NCBI GenBank assembly: GCA_029979405.1
Contig: JAPOHM010000021.1
Location: forward strand, 1-12,664
Direction: 5' to 3'
DNA length: 12,664 nucleotides
From: Methanobacteriota archaeon
GTDB lineage: Archaea > Thermoplasmatota > Poseidoniia > Poseidoniales > Poseidoniaceae
Both the position numbers and the translations under genes were made by a program. Below, one piece after another: positions 6,391 to 12,664 of the stretch. A model generated the notes under the pieces. The model was not told the DNA's origin, made no database searches, and saw nothing but the letters and a program-made list of their open reading frames with translations. Position 1 is the stretch's first letter; every line of letters starts with the position of its first letter.

Positions 6391-7510
6391 TTGAAAGCAT
6401 TCTTTCGAGCGCTAATTTTGCTCCTTCCTGAATGTCTGGTTCCACTATTATTTGGTTGGGTATTTCGCCATCAACCAATTTTTCTAACACATCCATTAGA
6501 TAAGCAGGATGAATCATGTACATTGTAGAACAAGGACAAACTGTTGGCTCAAGGCACTGAACGTGCAAGTTTTCATGTTCAGCATCTAATCTTGCTACCA
6601 TGTTTATTTCTGTTCCAACAGCGATTTTTGTTCCGGGTTCTTGTGCAGCCACAAATCGTCTGATGAATTCTGTACTTCCATTGGCATCCGCAGCTTGGAC
6701 GACTTCGATTGGACATTCAGGATGGACAACAACAACCCCTCCTGGATTTTGTTCACGGAATTCATCAATCTGCCCAACCGTGAATCGCTTATGTACAGAA
6801 CAAAAACCGTGCCAAAGAATGATTTTTGCTCCTTCAGCAATGTCGTTTTCTTGCCCGGGGGTCCAAACGCTCATTTTGTCGAGAGGGATTCCCATTGCAT
6901 TACCGGTATTACGACCTAAGTGCTGGTCGGGGAAGAAGAGTACTGCGCCATCAGGGCCTGCTCTCTCGAAAGCCCAGTTTAGTATACCCTGGGCATTTGA
7001 GGAAGTACAAACAATACCACCGTGCCTTCCACAGAAATCTTTCAGATTAGCGGCACTATTCATGTAAGTGACCGGAATCAAACAAGATTCTCCTTCTTTT
7101 GCTGTTGCTGGATCGGATAGACCTGTTCTCTCTAAAATCTCTGACCAAGCAATTTCAACCTCATGTAGTGCGGCCATATCAGCCATCGAACACCCTGCAC
7201 GCATGTTTGGGAGAATGACGCTTTGTTTGTCTGAAGTAAGGATATCTGCTGATTCTGCCATAAAGTGTACCCCACAGAAAACGATGTATTTTGCGTCCGA
7301 TTTTGCGGCTAACTCGGAGAGCAAGAATGAATCCCCAAGCAAGTCAGCATGCATCACTATCTGGTCCCTTTGATAATGATGTCCGAGTATGAGTAAATCG
7401 TCGCCTAGCTCCGCTTTTAGTTCAGATATCCTTTCTGCAATCGCAAGTTCTTCTGGGCCCATTTGATCATTTGTGAAATCGATTGCACACATCGGAAGCG
7501 CTATCGTCAT
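6380..7510 (-). CDS. nadA: Quinolinate synthase NadA
   Basis: A 376-residue [4Fe-4S] enzyme that condenses iminoaspartate with dihydroxyacetone phosphate to quinolinate in NAD synthesis. Seen are LILGHHYQRD (40-49), FCGVHFMAE (78-86), RAGCSMADM (104-112), PVTYMNSAA (146-154), VCTSSNA (167-173), FFPDQHLGRN (192-201), WHGFCSVHKRF (233-243), HPECP (263-267), GTEINMV (299-305) and CPCSTMYM (325-332). By alignment from memory the cluster ligands are C107, C237 and either C325 or, better by the C-x-x-M spacing, C327. The longer length and HGFCSVH wording resemble the bacterial (E. coli-like) group more than the short ~300-residue archaeal NadA. The ATG at 7510 has a GAGGG about 7 nt upstream. NadB and NadC are not in the window. 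Its 3' end overlaps crcB by 11 bp. Confidence 0.96.
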   Translation of the reverse strand: MTIALPMCAIDFTNDQMGPEELAIAERISELKAELGDDLLILGHHYQRDQIVMHADLLGDSFLLSELAAKSDAKYIVFCGVHFMAESADILTSDKQSVILPNMRAGCSMADMAALHEVEIAWSEILERTGLSDPATAKEGESCLIPVTYMNSAANLKDFCGRHGGIVCTSSNAQGILNWAFERAGPDGAVLFFPDQHLGRNTGNAMGIPLDKMSVWTPGQENDIAEGAKIILWHGFCSVHKRFTVGQIDEFREQNPGGVVVVHPECPIEVVQAADANGSTEFIRRFVAAQEPGTKIAVGTEINMVARLDAEHENLHVQCLEPTVCPCSTMYMIHPAYLMDVLEKLVDGEIPNQIIVEPDIQEGAKLALERMLSIKK

Positions 7511-7574
7511 GATTGTCCCTCAACCTGCCGTACATGCGCCCCTTTTTGAACCATACACTACACCCGTATTCTCA

Positions 7575-8252
7575 ATGCGAGGCTGGGAAGAGGGAGAAAT
7601 CATCCATCTCGGCGCTGAAGCCGAGGTCATGAACGGCAGATGGTATGGTAGAGATGCAATCCAAAAAACTCGAAGACCAAGAGGTTGGAGGCATCCAGAA
7701 CTTGACAAAAGTTTGACTCAAAAGAGAATGACAAACGAAGTTAAACTCACTATTTGGCTATCCAATATCAAAGCCCCCGTACCGGCAATTTGGGATGTCG
7801 ACCTTGACGAAGGCAGAATAATTATGGAAAAAATAGGTGGAACTCCTTTAATCAACATCCTTCAAAATGACCTACACGATGACGATACTTTGAGAAATGT
7901 TGGAAGGTCGATTAGAGTTTTACACAGAAATGCCATCAATCATGGTGACCTGTCCACAAATAATGTCATTATCAACAATAAAAATGAAGCCATCCTAATC
8001 GATTTGGGATTAGCTACGAGAGACTATGAATTGGAAGGTTACGGTGTCGATTTACACGTGCTCCATGAAATATTCAGGGCAAGTCATCCAAGCATTGAGA
8101 ATGCAATGGAACTTGTTCTTGAGGGTTATTTATCGTTAGACGATGAACTCGGCCACCCCGACAAAGCACCAGGCGGATACCCTCCAAAGGCGGTCGACGT
8201 TGTCAAGAGATTAGAACAGATTATGACTCGGGTTCGCTATCATGGAGGTTGA
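7575..8252 (+). CDS. bud32: Bud32-type KEOPS complex protein kinase/ATPase
   Basis: A 225-residue RIO-like small kinase from the ATG at 7575. Seen are LGAEAEV (12-18, the Bud32 glycine-loop equivalent), basic RRPRGWRHPELD (33-44), the probable ATP lysine K31, the helix-C glutamate E55, MEKIGG (84-89, hinge), HGDLSTNNVI (123-132, catalytic loop with D125 and N130), IDLGLATRD (142-150, DLG where DFG is usual) and a basic tail (TRVRYHGG). Bud32 works in KEOPS with Kae1, Cgi121 and Pcc1 to make t6A in tRNA. No other KEOPS gene lies here, and Kae1 is not fused. The frame continues upstream to ATG 7509 and GTG 7473, but those would overlap the nadA start, and 7575 gives the family's usual N-terminus. 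It overlaps the convergent PAP2 gene by 32 bp. Confidence 0.9.
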   Translation: MRGWEEGEIIHLGAEAEVMNGRWYGRDAIQKTRRPRGWRHPELDKSLTQKRMTNEVKLTIWLSNIKAPVPAIWDVDLDEGRIIMEKIGGTPLINILQNDLHDDDTLRNVGRSIRVLHRNAINHGDLSTNNVIINNKNEAILIDLGLATRDYELEGYGVDLHVLHEIFRASHPSIENAMELVLEGYLSLDDELGHPDKAPGGYPPKAVDVVKRLEQIMTRVRYHGG

Positions 8253-10308
8253 GATCTCCAGACTCTTTTTGACGTTGTAATACGTTAACGAAAACCAGAA
8301 CAATCATCAGTATTACTCCAATTTTCAATACGTTTGATGAGTATGTTTGAAGCGTCGGCTCTTTAGGTTGGACCTCTACACTCATAACACCATTTTCATC
8401 GACCTGCTGGTATACATAGTGGTTTTCCAAAACTTTCGGATCCCACTGATTAATCGAATCTGCAGTAAGAGGAGTTGTCAAGTTAGTTTCCAAATCATGA
8501 ATCATGATTTCAATATCAGTGTATTTTTCTGAGGATGCATTAATGGGGTCGATGTTTTGGTATGCTGCAAACATCAATATCCCATAATCCATGTGTGGGT
8601 CGAATGCCTCAAACTTCGGGTCGGAAACGATGAAGCTCTGACCGCTCGAAGTGTTGAGTAGCACTAATCTTGTTGTAGCGTTCACGTCTACCGTGGCTGC
8701 AAGATATTCTTCATACATAGAAATCTCAATAATTGAGGCATTTTCAGTATCAACCATTTTCCCTGCGTTAGCAAGTATCGAATCTTCAAATTCATTGGCT
8801 GTTGAATTTATCTTAGTCGAGATTAATCCTTCACTGTCTACATACCCAATTTGTATGGTGTCGGGGCTTGATTCAAACACCATTGCTATCTTGTCACCTG
8901 AGGTTTCTAACAAAGAAACTCTTTCTGAGTTCGGAGGAGATACTCCCGTAGTTTCAGAGCCCGTGAAATCAAAATAAGTTAGCTCGCCATTCTGTAAAAC
9001 TACAATTTTATCATCGGAAATAAATTCAATCTGAGTTGGGTCCTCAATATCAATTGTAAATAGCGCTGTACTTGGATTATTGATATTTACAAGCATCATT
9101 TGTGTTGAATTAGCCATTAGCAAATGATCCCCAGAAATAGTGTAAGTCGAGTTTTCATCGAGAATGGGTTGTAGTACATCGATTTGTGATTTTAAATCAG
9201 ATAAATCATGGATAACTAAAAGCGAGTTTTCATCTTTTGAATCAAGAGTGATTAACCATCCATCCGCCGCTTCAACACCAACAGGAGCATCTACACCACC
9301 TGCTGGAATTGATTGATGAGTAAGGTCCCATGTAACAACTCCTGCAACTAAAATCAGGATTACAGCAAGCAGAATTCCGGTTTCTCTACTGGTGGGCTTT
9401 GAGAATTGATTTGTGGATTTTTTGACCCCATTAACCATTACAAGAATAGCTTTTTTTGGATTTGTTAGGACCGTAACAAGCCTTGCGTTTATCGTTCTTT
9501 CATCGAAAATGCTCCAAAATGGTCCCGCCATAACGCTGGCAATCTTTACCGCAATGGCAGCCACAATCATTCCACCAATGATATCGGTTAACCAGTGTAT
9601 TCCTAGATACACAATACAGAATGCTGTTATCAAAGTAAATCCGAATACAATGCGCCTGTAATTCTTCCAACGCTCATCTTTGTCGAATCTATGCAGACAG
9701 AGCCAAACAGCAAATGGGAATGCAATATGAAGGCTTGGCATACCGTTTGTAAACGGGTCTATTCTGCTGAACCAGTCATTTATTTCTGGTGAGTGGTCAT
9801 ATGCCAAAGTCTTCATTCCTGGAATATAATTTCCCGTCACGTGAACATTGAAGAACAGATAAAATGGAATCGCTAAGGCGTAAACCCAGAAAATTGTGAG
9901 ACTTATTCTGTCAGCCATGTACCTATCATCAAAATATGCAAAATAGAATACTGAAACGTAACATATTACCATAAATCCAACAACATAGAAATGTGTCATC
10001 AAAGCGGTAAGCCAATCAGCCATGAAAGTTTCTTGAACCCACAAGACCATGTCGCCTTCAAGGGTGTATATCCACGGAGTCATGTTTAGCATACCATCAG
10101 TATTTGCCATCAAAATACGATCCACTTCATCCAAGAAGTCCTTAGCGTTGTAAATTGTTAGCACTAAGACAAGATGTAACCAATATCTTCTGAGGAAGTC
10201 AACAAATCCGTCAATAGTTATGTTTGCCCATGGAGGCTTGATGATAGGCATCAGAAGAACACCTATGGCTAACGCTGAAATTAGCCAAGTGAGATAGATA
10301 CCCTCCAT
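8221..10308 (-). CDS. PAP2/Aur1-like membrane phosphatase or phosphotransferase with extracellular C-terminal domain
   Basis: A 695-residue protein. The N-terminal ~260 residues are multi-spanning and carry MPSLHIAF (190-197, with H194) and LGIHWLTD (235-242, with H238 and D242), the second and third motifs of the PAP2 superfamily. PSLH instead of PSGH is as in the Aur1/inositol-phosphotransferase-like group (PAP2_3). A helix at 311-327 leads to an extracellular region (about 328-657) of repeated short beta-like strands that suggests a propeller, and a final helix (658-677) leaves a short cytoplasmic tail. The outer region holds eight N-x-S/T sequons (N386, N400, N501, N523, N543, N552, N590, N609). 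The active site should face outwards, acting on a lipid phosphate or transferring a phospho-head-group; substrate is unknown. The ATG at 10308 has AAGGAG about 9 nt upstream. Confidence 0.82.
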   Translation of the reverse strand: MEGIYLTWLISALAIGVLLMPIIKPPWANITIDGFVDFLRRYWLHLVLVLTIYNAKDFLDEVDRILMANTDGMLNMTPWIYTLEGDMVLWVQETFMADWLTALMTHFYVVGFMVICYVSVFYFAYFDDRYMADRISLTIFWVYALAIPFYLFFNVHVTGNYIPGMKTLAYDHSPEINDWFSRIDPFTNGMPSLHIAFPFAVWLCLHRFDKDERWKNYRRIVFGFTLITAFCIVYLGIHWLTDIIGGMIVAAIAVKIASVMAGPFWSIFDERTINARLVTVLTNPKKAILVMVNGVKKSTNQFSKPTSRETGILLAVILILVAGVVTWDLTHQSIPAGGVDAPVGVEAADGWLITLDSKDENSLLVIHDLSDLKSQIDVLQPILDENSTYTISGDHLLMANSTQMMLVNINNPSTALFTIDIEDPTQIEFISDDKIVVLQNGELTYFDFTGSETTGVSPPNSERVSLLETSGDKIAMVFESSPDTIQIGYVDSEGLISTKINSTANEFEDSILANAGKMVDTENASIIEISMYEEYLAATVDVNATTRLVLLNTSSGQSFIVSDPKFEAFDPHMDYGILMFAAYQNIDPINASSEKYTDIEIMIHDLETNLTTPLTADSINQWDPKVLENHYVYQQVDENGVMSVEVQPKEPTLQTYSSNVLKIGVILMIVLVFVNVLQRQKESGDLNLHDSEPES

Positions 10309-10381
10309 GCTATATGCTCCTTTGCCTTTGTAAATTAAGACTATACATTAGCGACGAGCCTTTATTGTGATTTTATTCAAA

Positions 10382-10729
10382 TCACCAAGCACCGTGCACG
10401 TAGGCTTTACCGTTGTCTGGGTCTTGCTTTTCTCCCAATCTCCAAAGTCTTTCGAATCTGTGAATTCCTGACGAACAACCGCTTGTCCATTCAAATGACA
10501 ATGCGTAATTTCCCACCGTTCTTATTGTGGGCTTTTCTTTTGGTAATCGCTCGACTGTTCTTCTCAACGCGATTGATGTATTATCCTCGTTTCTTTGAGG
10601 AGAGCAGTTTGCACACGGGCAGGCGTGGCGTAAATCGTCGTACGTGATCTCATGTTCGGTTCCATCATCCCATGTTAGGTGCATATCGAATTCCCTTCTC
10701 TCGATTCTTTTTAACTCGGGAATTTCCAT
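10382..10729 (-). CDS. DUF971 domain protein (GBBH-like N-terminal domain), linked to Mrp
   Basis: A 115-residue single-domain protein. DUF971 features are LTWDDGTEHEITYDDLRHAC (18-37), the cysteine cluster CPCANC (C37, C39, C42) and FEWTSGCSSGIHRFERLW (79-96, with C85), which corresponds to the usual 'F.W.DGH.SGIY.F..L' block. This domain is also the N-terminal domain of gamma-butyrobetaine hydroxylase and, in plastid HCF101, is fused behind an Mrp-type ATPase. Here its gene follows the Mrp gene by 9 bp and its SD overlaps the Mrp stop, so the two are almost surely co-translated. The four cysteines could bind Zn or part of an Fe-S cluster (inference). No catalytic domain is attached. Confidence 0.88.
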   Translation of the reverse strand: MEIPELKRIERREFDMHLTWDDGTEHEITYDDLRHACPCANCSPQRNEDNTSIALRRTVERLPKEKPTIRTVGNYALSFEWTSGCSSGIHRFERLWRLGEKQDPDNGKAYVHGAW

Positions 10730-10733
10730 GATT

Positions 10734-10740
10734 TCACCTC
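10734..10740 (-). promoter_or_regulatory. Shine-Dalgarno site of the DUF971 gene, overlapping the Mrp stop codon
   Basis: GAGGTGA on the minus strand is an exact match to the core anti-SD complement, 4 nt before the ATG at 10729. It begins within the TGA stop of the Mrp gene (10739-10741). It supports translational coupling and shows that this organism uses SD-led initiation inside operons. Confidence 0.75.
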
Positions 10741-11743
10741 AAATAATTTCTAATCCACTGCCACTGTCTTCGGTTTCAACGAAGTTTTGAATCTTTGTGA
10801 CTACTTCAGAAAATGCCTGTGAGGATGCGCCCTCTGGTTCTGAAACAATTCTGTGAACTCCGTCATCACCGCCTCTAACGAAGCCCGGGTCGAAAGGTAG
10901 TTTTCCTAAGAATGGCACATCGAATTCTTTAGCGGTTTTCTCCCCGCCACCTGATTTGAAAATATCCAGAGTTACAGACCAATCACCATTTTCATCTGCA
11001 GTAGCCTTGTGTGTTTTTCCACCAGGCCCTGCGACCTCTATTTCAGTACCTGCGGATGCTTTTCCATTAACCGCATAACCACTCATGTTTTCGATTATTC
11101 CGATTACGTCAACCTTTAGCGAATTAGCAAAGGTAAGTGATTTTCTCGAATCTAACAAGGCGACATCTTGTGGCGTCGTGACAATAACCATTCCATCTAT
11201 ATCTGGCAGATTTTGAGCTACTGTAAGTGGTTCGTCCGATGTTCCTGGAGGGAAGTCTATTATCAGGTAATCGAGATTACCCCAATCAACATCGCCAATA
11301 AATTGCTGAATCGCTCCAAGTTTGATTGGACCTCTCCATACGACTGGAGTGTCTTCATCTTCTAACAGGAAAGCCATAGATATGACTTTCACACCTAAAT
11401 GCCCCTGTGCGGGCAATATTCTTCCACCTTCAACATTCAATCTTCTACCGTCCAGTCCCATCATTTTTGGAACGTTAGGTCCGGTTATGTCTATGTCTAG
11501 TAATCCTACTTTCAATCCCTGCTGAGCTAATGAGAGCGCAAGACCCGTAGCGACGGTAGATTTACCTACTCCACCTTTACCTGATAGAACCATAATTTTG
11601 TGCTTAATCGCTTTACCCATCTCGGCAATTGCCATTTTTCTTTTCATCTGATTATACGCCGCTTCCATCTTTTGTTGGTCCTCTGCAGAGGGTGCTTCTG
11701 GAGCGCTACCGGGATTGTTTATCTTGACAGGTGAGTCAGCCAT
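10739..11743 (-). CDS. Mrp/Nbp35/ApbC-family P-loop ATPase lacking the CxxC site
   Basis: An ATPase of the iron-sulfur carrier (Mrp/Nbp35/HCF101) family, 334 residues from the ATG at 11743; an ATG at 11767 would add eight. Numbered from 11767: deviant Walker [11 protein letters not shown] (62-71), switch [16 protein letters not shown] (91-105), WRGPIK (144-149), Walker [14 protein letters not shown] (169-181), [14 protein letters not shown] (197-210), IENMSG (225-230) and a conserved C-terminal [11 protein letters not shown]...[11 protein letters not shown]. The usual cysteine pair after ENMS (as in 'CxxCG') is absent: residues 231-268 are instead a Gly/Thr-rich stretch ending in [12 protein letters not shown], and the whole protein has no cysteine. 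It also lacks the N-terminal DUF59 domain of many Mrp proteins. The 11743 start overlaps the upstream stop by 8 bp. Cluster carriage by this protein alone looks impossible by the usual mode. Confidence 0.93.
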   Translation of the reverse strand: MADSPVKINNPGSAPEAPSAEDQQKMEAAYNQMKRKMAIAEMGKAIKHKIMVLSGKGGVGKSTVATGLALSLAQQGLKVGLLDIDITGPNVPKMMGLDGRRLNVEGGRILPAQGHLGVKVISMAFLLEDEDTPVVWRGPIKLGAIQQFIGDVDWGNLDYLIIDFPPGTSDEPLTVAQNLPDIDGMVIVTTPQDVALLDSRKSLTFANSLKVDVIGIIENMSGYAVNGKASAGTEIEVAGPGGKTHKATADENGDWSVTLDIFKSGGGEKTAKEFDVPFLGKLPFDPGFVRGGDDGVHRIVSEPEGASSQAFSEVVTKIQNFVETEDSGSGLEII

Positions 11744-12074
11744 TGTTATTCTCGGCACGCTTGCCATACTTCAACCCTTTTTCAGTTCCATACTGAATAA
11801 TGACGCCCAAAATTACAAAAAATATGATTTCAATTGTGAATGACATATCAAGATATGCGTATCCTAAACCAATACACAAAAAGAGCATTGGAATACGTGC
11901 CAGTGTTACGTTTTCTCCAAGTTTATGAAAAATTATACCGATGAAAAGGGTCTGAAAGGTAATCATAGTCGCAATTATTCTGAAAAATATCCTGAAATCG
12001 TTGGCAGCCGCAAATATGTGAAGAGCGAAAAGTAGGAGAAAAGTAAGTCCGTAATATAACATCCCACGTCTCAT
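11736..12074 (-). CDS. Small four-helix membrane protein of unknown function
   Basis: I do not recognise a family. From the ATG at 12074 the product has 112 residues with four hydrophobic segments (about 6-22, 30-48, 58-74, 79-94) and a basic, Asn-rich cytoplasmic-looking tail ([17 protein letters not shown]). TTG 12077 and ATG 12062 are other possible starts; the latter trims the extension to MLYYGLTF. It is the first gene of the minus-strand series with Mrp and DUF971, and its stop overlaps the likely Mrp start (ATGGCTGA), so it is probably co-expressed with them. AT-rich sequence (AATATATT, 12077-12084) lies just upstream. Any role in Fe-S metabolism would be by context only. Confidence 0.65.
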   Translation of the reverse strand: MRRGMLYYGLTFLLLFALHIFAAANDFRIFFRIIATMITFQTLFIGIIFHKLGENVTLARIPMLFLCIGLGYAYLDMSFTIEIIFFVILGVIIQYGTEKGLKYGKRAENNNG

Positions 12075-12128
12075 CAATATATTCTAAATTGAATTAGTTC
12101 ATATGTCTCATCCAGTTAGAGATTACCA
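12075..12128. promoter_or_regulatory. AT-rich divergent promoter region
   Basis: This 54 bp spacer separates two divergent genes. TTCATATG at 12098-12105 is centred about 27 bp before the ATG at 12129, the distance expected for an archaeal TATA box driving a leaderless transcript. AATTTAGAATATATT on the minus strand could serve the membrane-protein gene. The match to consensus is only fair. Confidence 0.35.
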
Positions 12129-12488
12129 ATGAGGCTATTATTTGTCTGTGTAGGAAACTCCTGCCGGTCGCAAATGGCCGAAGCGATTGCTAGAGATTTA
12201 GGGCATGAAGCGGCAAGTGCTGGCACACATCCAGAAACCTCAGTAAGTAAGAATGCTCTTCGCGTACTTGAAAGTAGGTCTATCGATTCGTCCAATCTAT
12301 ACCCTAAGAACATAGACGATATCGAATGGAAAGCATATGACATGGTGATATCAATGGGGTGTGGAGTTAGTTGTCCAGCAATCAGAATTGACCAAGATTG
12401 GGGTTTAGACGACCCCCACGGAAAGGAAATTTCTGCTTTTGAAAAATGTGCTGATGTAATCGAAGAAAACATCAGGAAATTAGCATAG
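12129..12488 (+). CDS. Low-molecular-weight phosphatase family, probable thioredoxin-type arsenate reductase
   Basis: A 119-residue cytosolic protein with the PTP loop CVGNSCRSQ (C7 nucleophile, R13; CX5R) at the N-terminus and the family's AEAIARDLG helix. DDPHGK (94-99) supplies the expected acid aspartate. It also has GCGVSCP with C78 and C82. Arsenate reductases of the S. aureus pI258 ArsC type use the loop cysteine plus a second cysteine pair to relay electrons from thioredoxin, so C7/C78/C82 favours arsenate reduction over tyrosine phosphatase activity. No arsB, arsM or arsR lies nearby. The ATG at 12129 has no SD, which agrees with leaderless expression. The stop is 2 nt from the 3' end of the convergent tRNA gene. 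Confidence 0.85.
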   Translation: MRLLFVCVGNSCRSQMAEAIARDLGHEAASAGTHPETSVSKNALRVLESRSIDSSNLYPKNIDDIEWKAYDMVISMGCGVSCPAIRIDQDWGLDDPHGKEISAFEKCADVIEENIRKLA

Positions 12489-12490
12489 AG

Positions 12491-12562
12491 TGCGAGAGCC
12501 GGGACTCGAACCCGGGTTCAGGCGTTGGCAACGCCCGGTGATAACCACTACACTACTCTCGC
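12491..12562 (-). tRNA. tRNA-Gly(GCC)
   Basis: A 72-nt cloverleaf on the minus strand: acceptor GCGAGAG/CTCTCGC (7 perfect pairs), a D arm with GTG/CAC and a GG-containing loop, anticodon stem GGGCG/CGCCT with loop TTGCCAA (anticodon GCC), a 4-nt variable loop, T stem CCGGG/CCCGG with loop TTCGAGT, and discriminator A. CCA is not encoded, as in many archaea. There is no intron. It decodes GGC and GGU. Confidence 0.97.
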
Positions 12563-12587
12563 AGTAGCACCCCTCGGATTGGACAGG

Positions 12588-12598
12588 GGTATAAACCG
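12588..12598 (-). promoter_or_regulatory. TATA box of the tRNA-Gly gene
   Basis: CGGTTTATACC on the minus strand has a TTTATA core about 31 nt before the first base of the mature tRNA. That is the expected place for an archaeal TATA/BRE promoter with a short tRNA leader. It is the clearest promoter in the window. Confidence 0.65.
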
Positions 12599-12621
12599 AT
12601 GTCGGTAGCATTTTTCAAGAT

Positions 12622-12664
12622 TCAAGCGTCACCAAATCCGCCGAATCCTCCACCTTCACTATCT
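12622..12664 (-). CDS. C-terminal end of an unidentified protein with a glycine-rich tail, partial
   Basis: Reading in from the window edge on the minus strand gives DSEGGGFGGFGDA followed by a TGA (12622-12624). Only 13 residues are visible. Glycine/phenylalanine-rich acidic tails of this kind end several abundant archaeal proteins, chaperonins among them, but the family cannot be named. The tRNA-Gly gene follows 59 bp after the stop with its own promoter. Confidence 0.5.
   Translation of the reverse strand, partial: DSEGGGFGGFGDA

Noticed and set aside
6600..7373. Several plus-strand frames inside nadA
   Set aside because: They are shadows of nadA codons; nadA has all family motifs across this span.
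7473..7508. GTG start that would lengthen Bud32 by 12 residues beyond the 7509 ATG
   Set aside because: It would run inside the nadA coding sequence and adds residues with no Bud32 similarity.
12116..12472. Long minus-strand frame opposite the LMW phosphatase gene
   Set aside because: It is the antisense of a gene with clear catalytic motifs and has no recognisable domain of its own.
12610..12620. T-run as a plus-strand terminator
   Set aside because: Only five T residues, with no plus-strand gene ending nearby except one separated by the whole tRNA gene.

Overview
The window reads as a compact chromosomal segment from an uncultured euryarchaeon, most likely a planktonic marine lineage such as Candidatus Poseidoniia (Marine Group II/III); that placement is inference from gene content. 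Archaeal markers seen directly are a UPF0200-type nucleotide kinase, a Bud32/KEOPS kinase, the N-terminus of an archaeal type II/IV secretion (FlaI-like) ATPase, a tRNA gene without encoded CCA preceded by a TATA box about 30 nt upstream, and strong GAGGTGA-type Shine-Dalgarno sites. There are no rRNA genes, CRISPR arrays, insertion sequences or phage genes, and no stretch above 300 bases lacks a gene.

Layout. 1-3498 is a minus-strand run: ABC transporter ATPase, ABC-2-like membrane protein with about 12 helices, UPF0200 kinase, and the start of a secretion/archaellum-type ATPase that leaves the window at base 1. Diverging from it is a crotonase (enoyl-CoA hydratase, 3572-4396), which abuts end to end with an unrecognised two-helix acidic membrane protein that follows an XTP/dITP pyrophosphatase (4397-5971, minus). 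A fluoride channel gene (crcB/fluc, plus) starts 36 bp away from the pyrophosphatase and overlaps the end of nadA (quinolinate synthase, minus). A Bud32 kinase gene (plus) diverges from nadA and overlaps the 3' end of a large PAP2/Aur1-like membrane enzyme with an extracellular C-terminal domain (8221-10308, minus). Upstream of that on the same strand lie a DUF971 gene, an Mrp/Nbp35-family ATPase and a small four-helix membrane protein. A plus-strand low-molecular-weight phosphatase/arsenate reductase gene ends 2 nt from a minus-strand tRNA-Gly(GCC), and the last bases hold the glycine-rich C-terminus of another minus-strand protein.

How the genes work together. Most are housekeeping or metabolic: NAD synthesis (nadA), nucleotide-pool cleaning (XTPase), tRNA t6A modification (Bud32), fluoride resistance (fluc) and acyl-CoA metabolism (crotonase). 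The most distinctive unit is Mrp plus DUF971. The Mrp homologue contains no cysteine at all: its usual CxxC cluster-binding site is replaced by a roughly 38-residue Gly/Thr-rich insert, and it is translationally coupled to a cysteine-rich DUF971 protein. This resembles a split version of the plastid HCF101 architecture and suggests cluster ligands could be supplied in trans. The second distinctive item is the PAP2-like enzyme fused to a membrane-anchored extracellular domain with eight N-glycosylation sequons.
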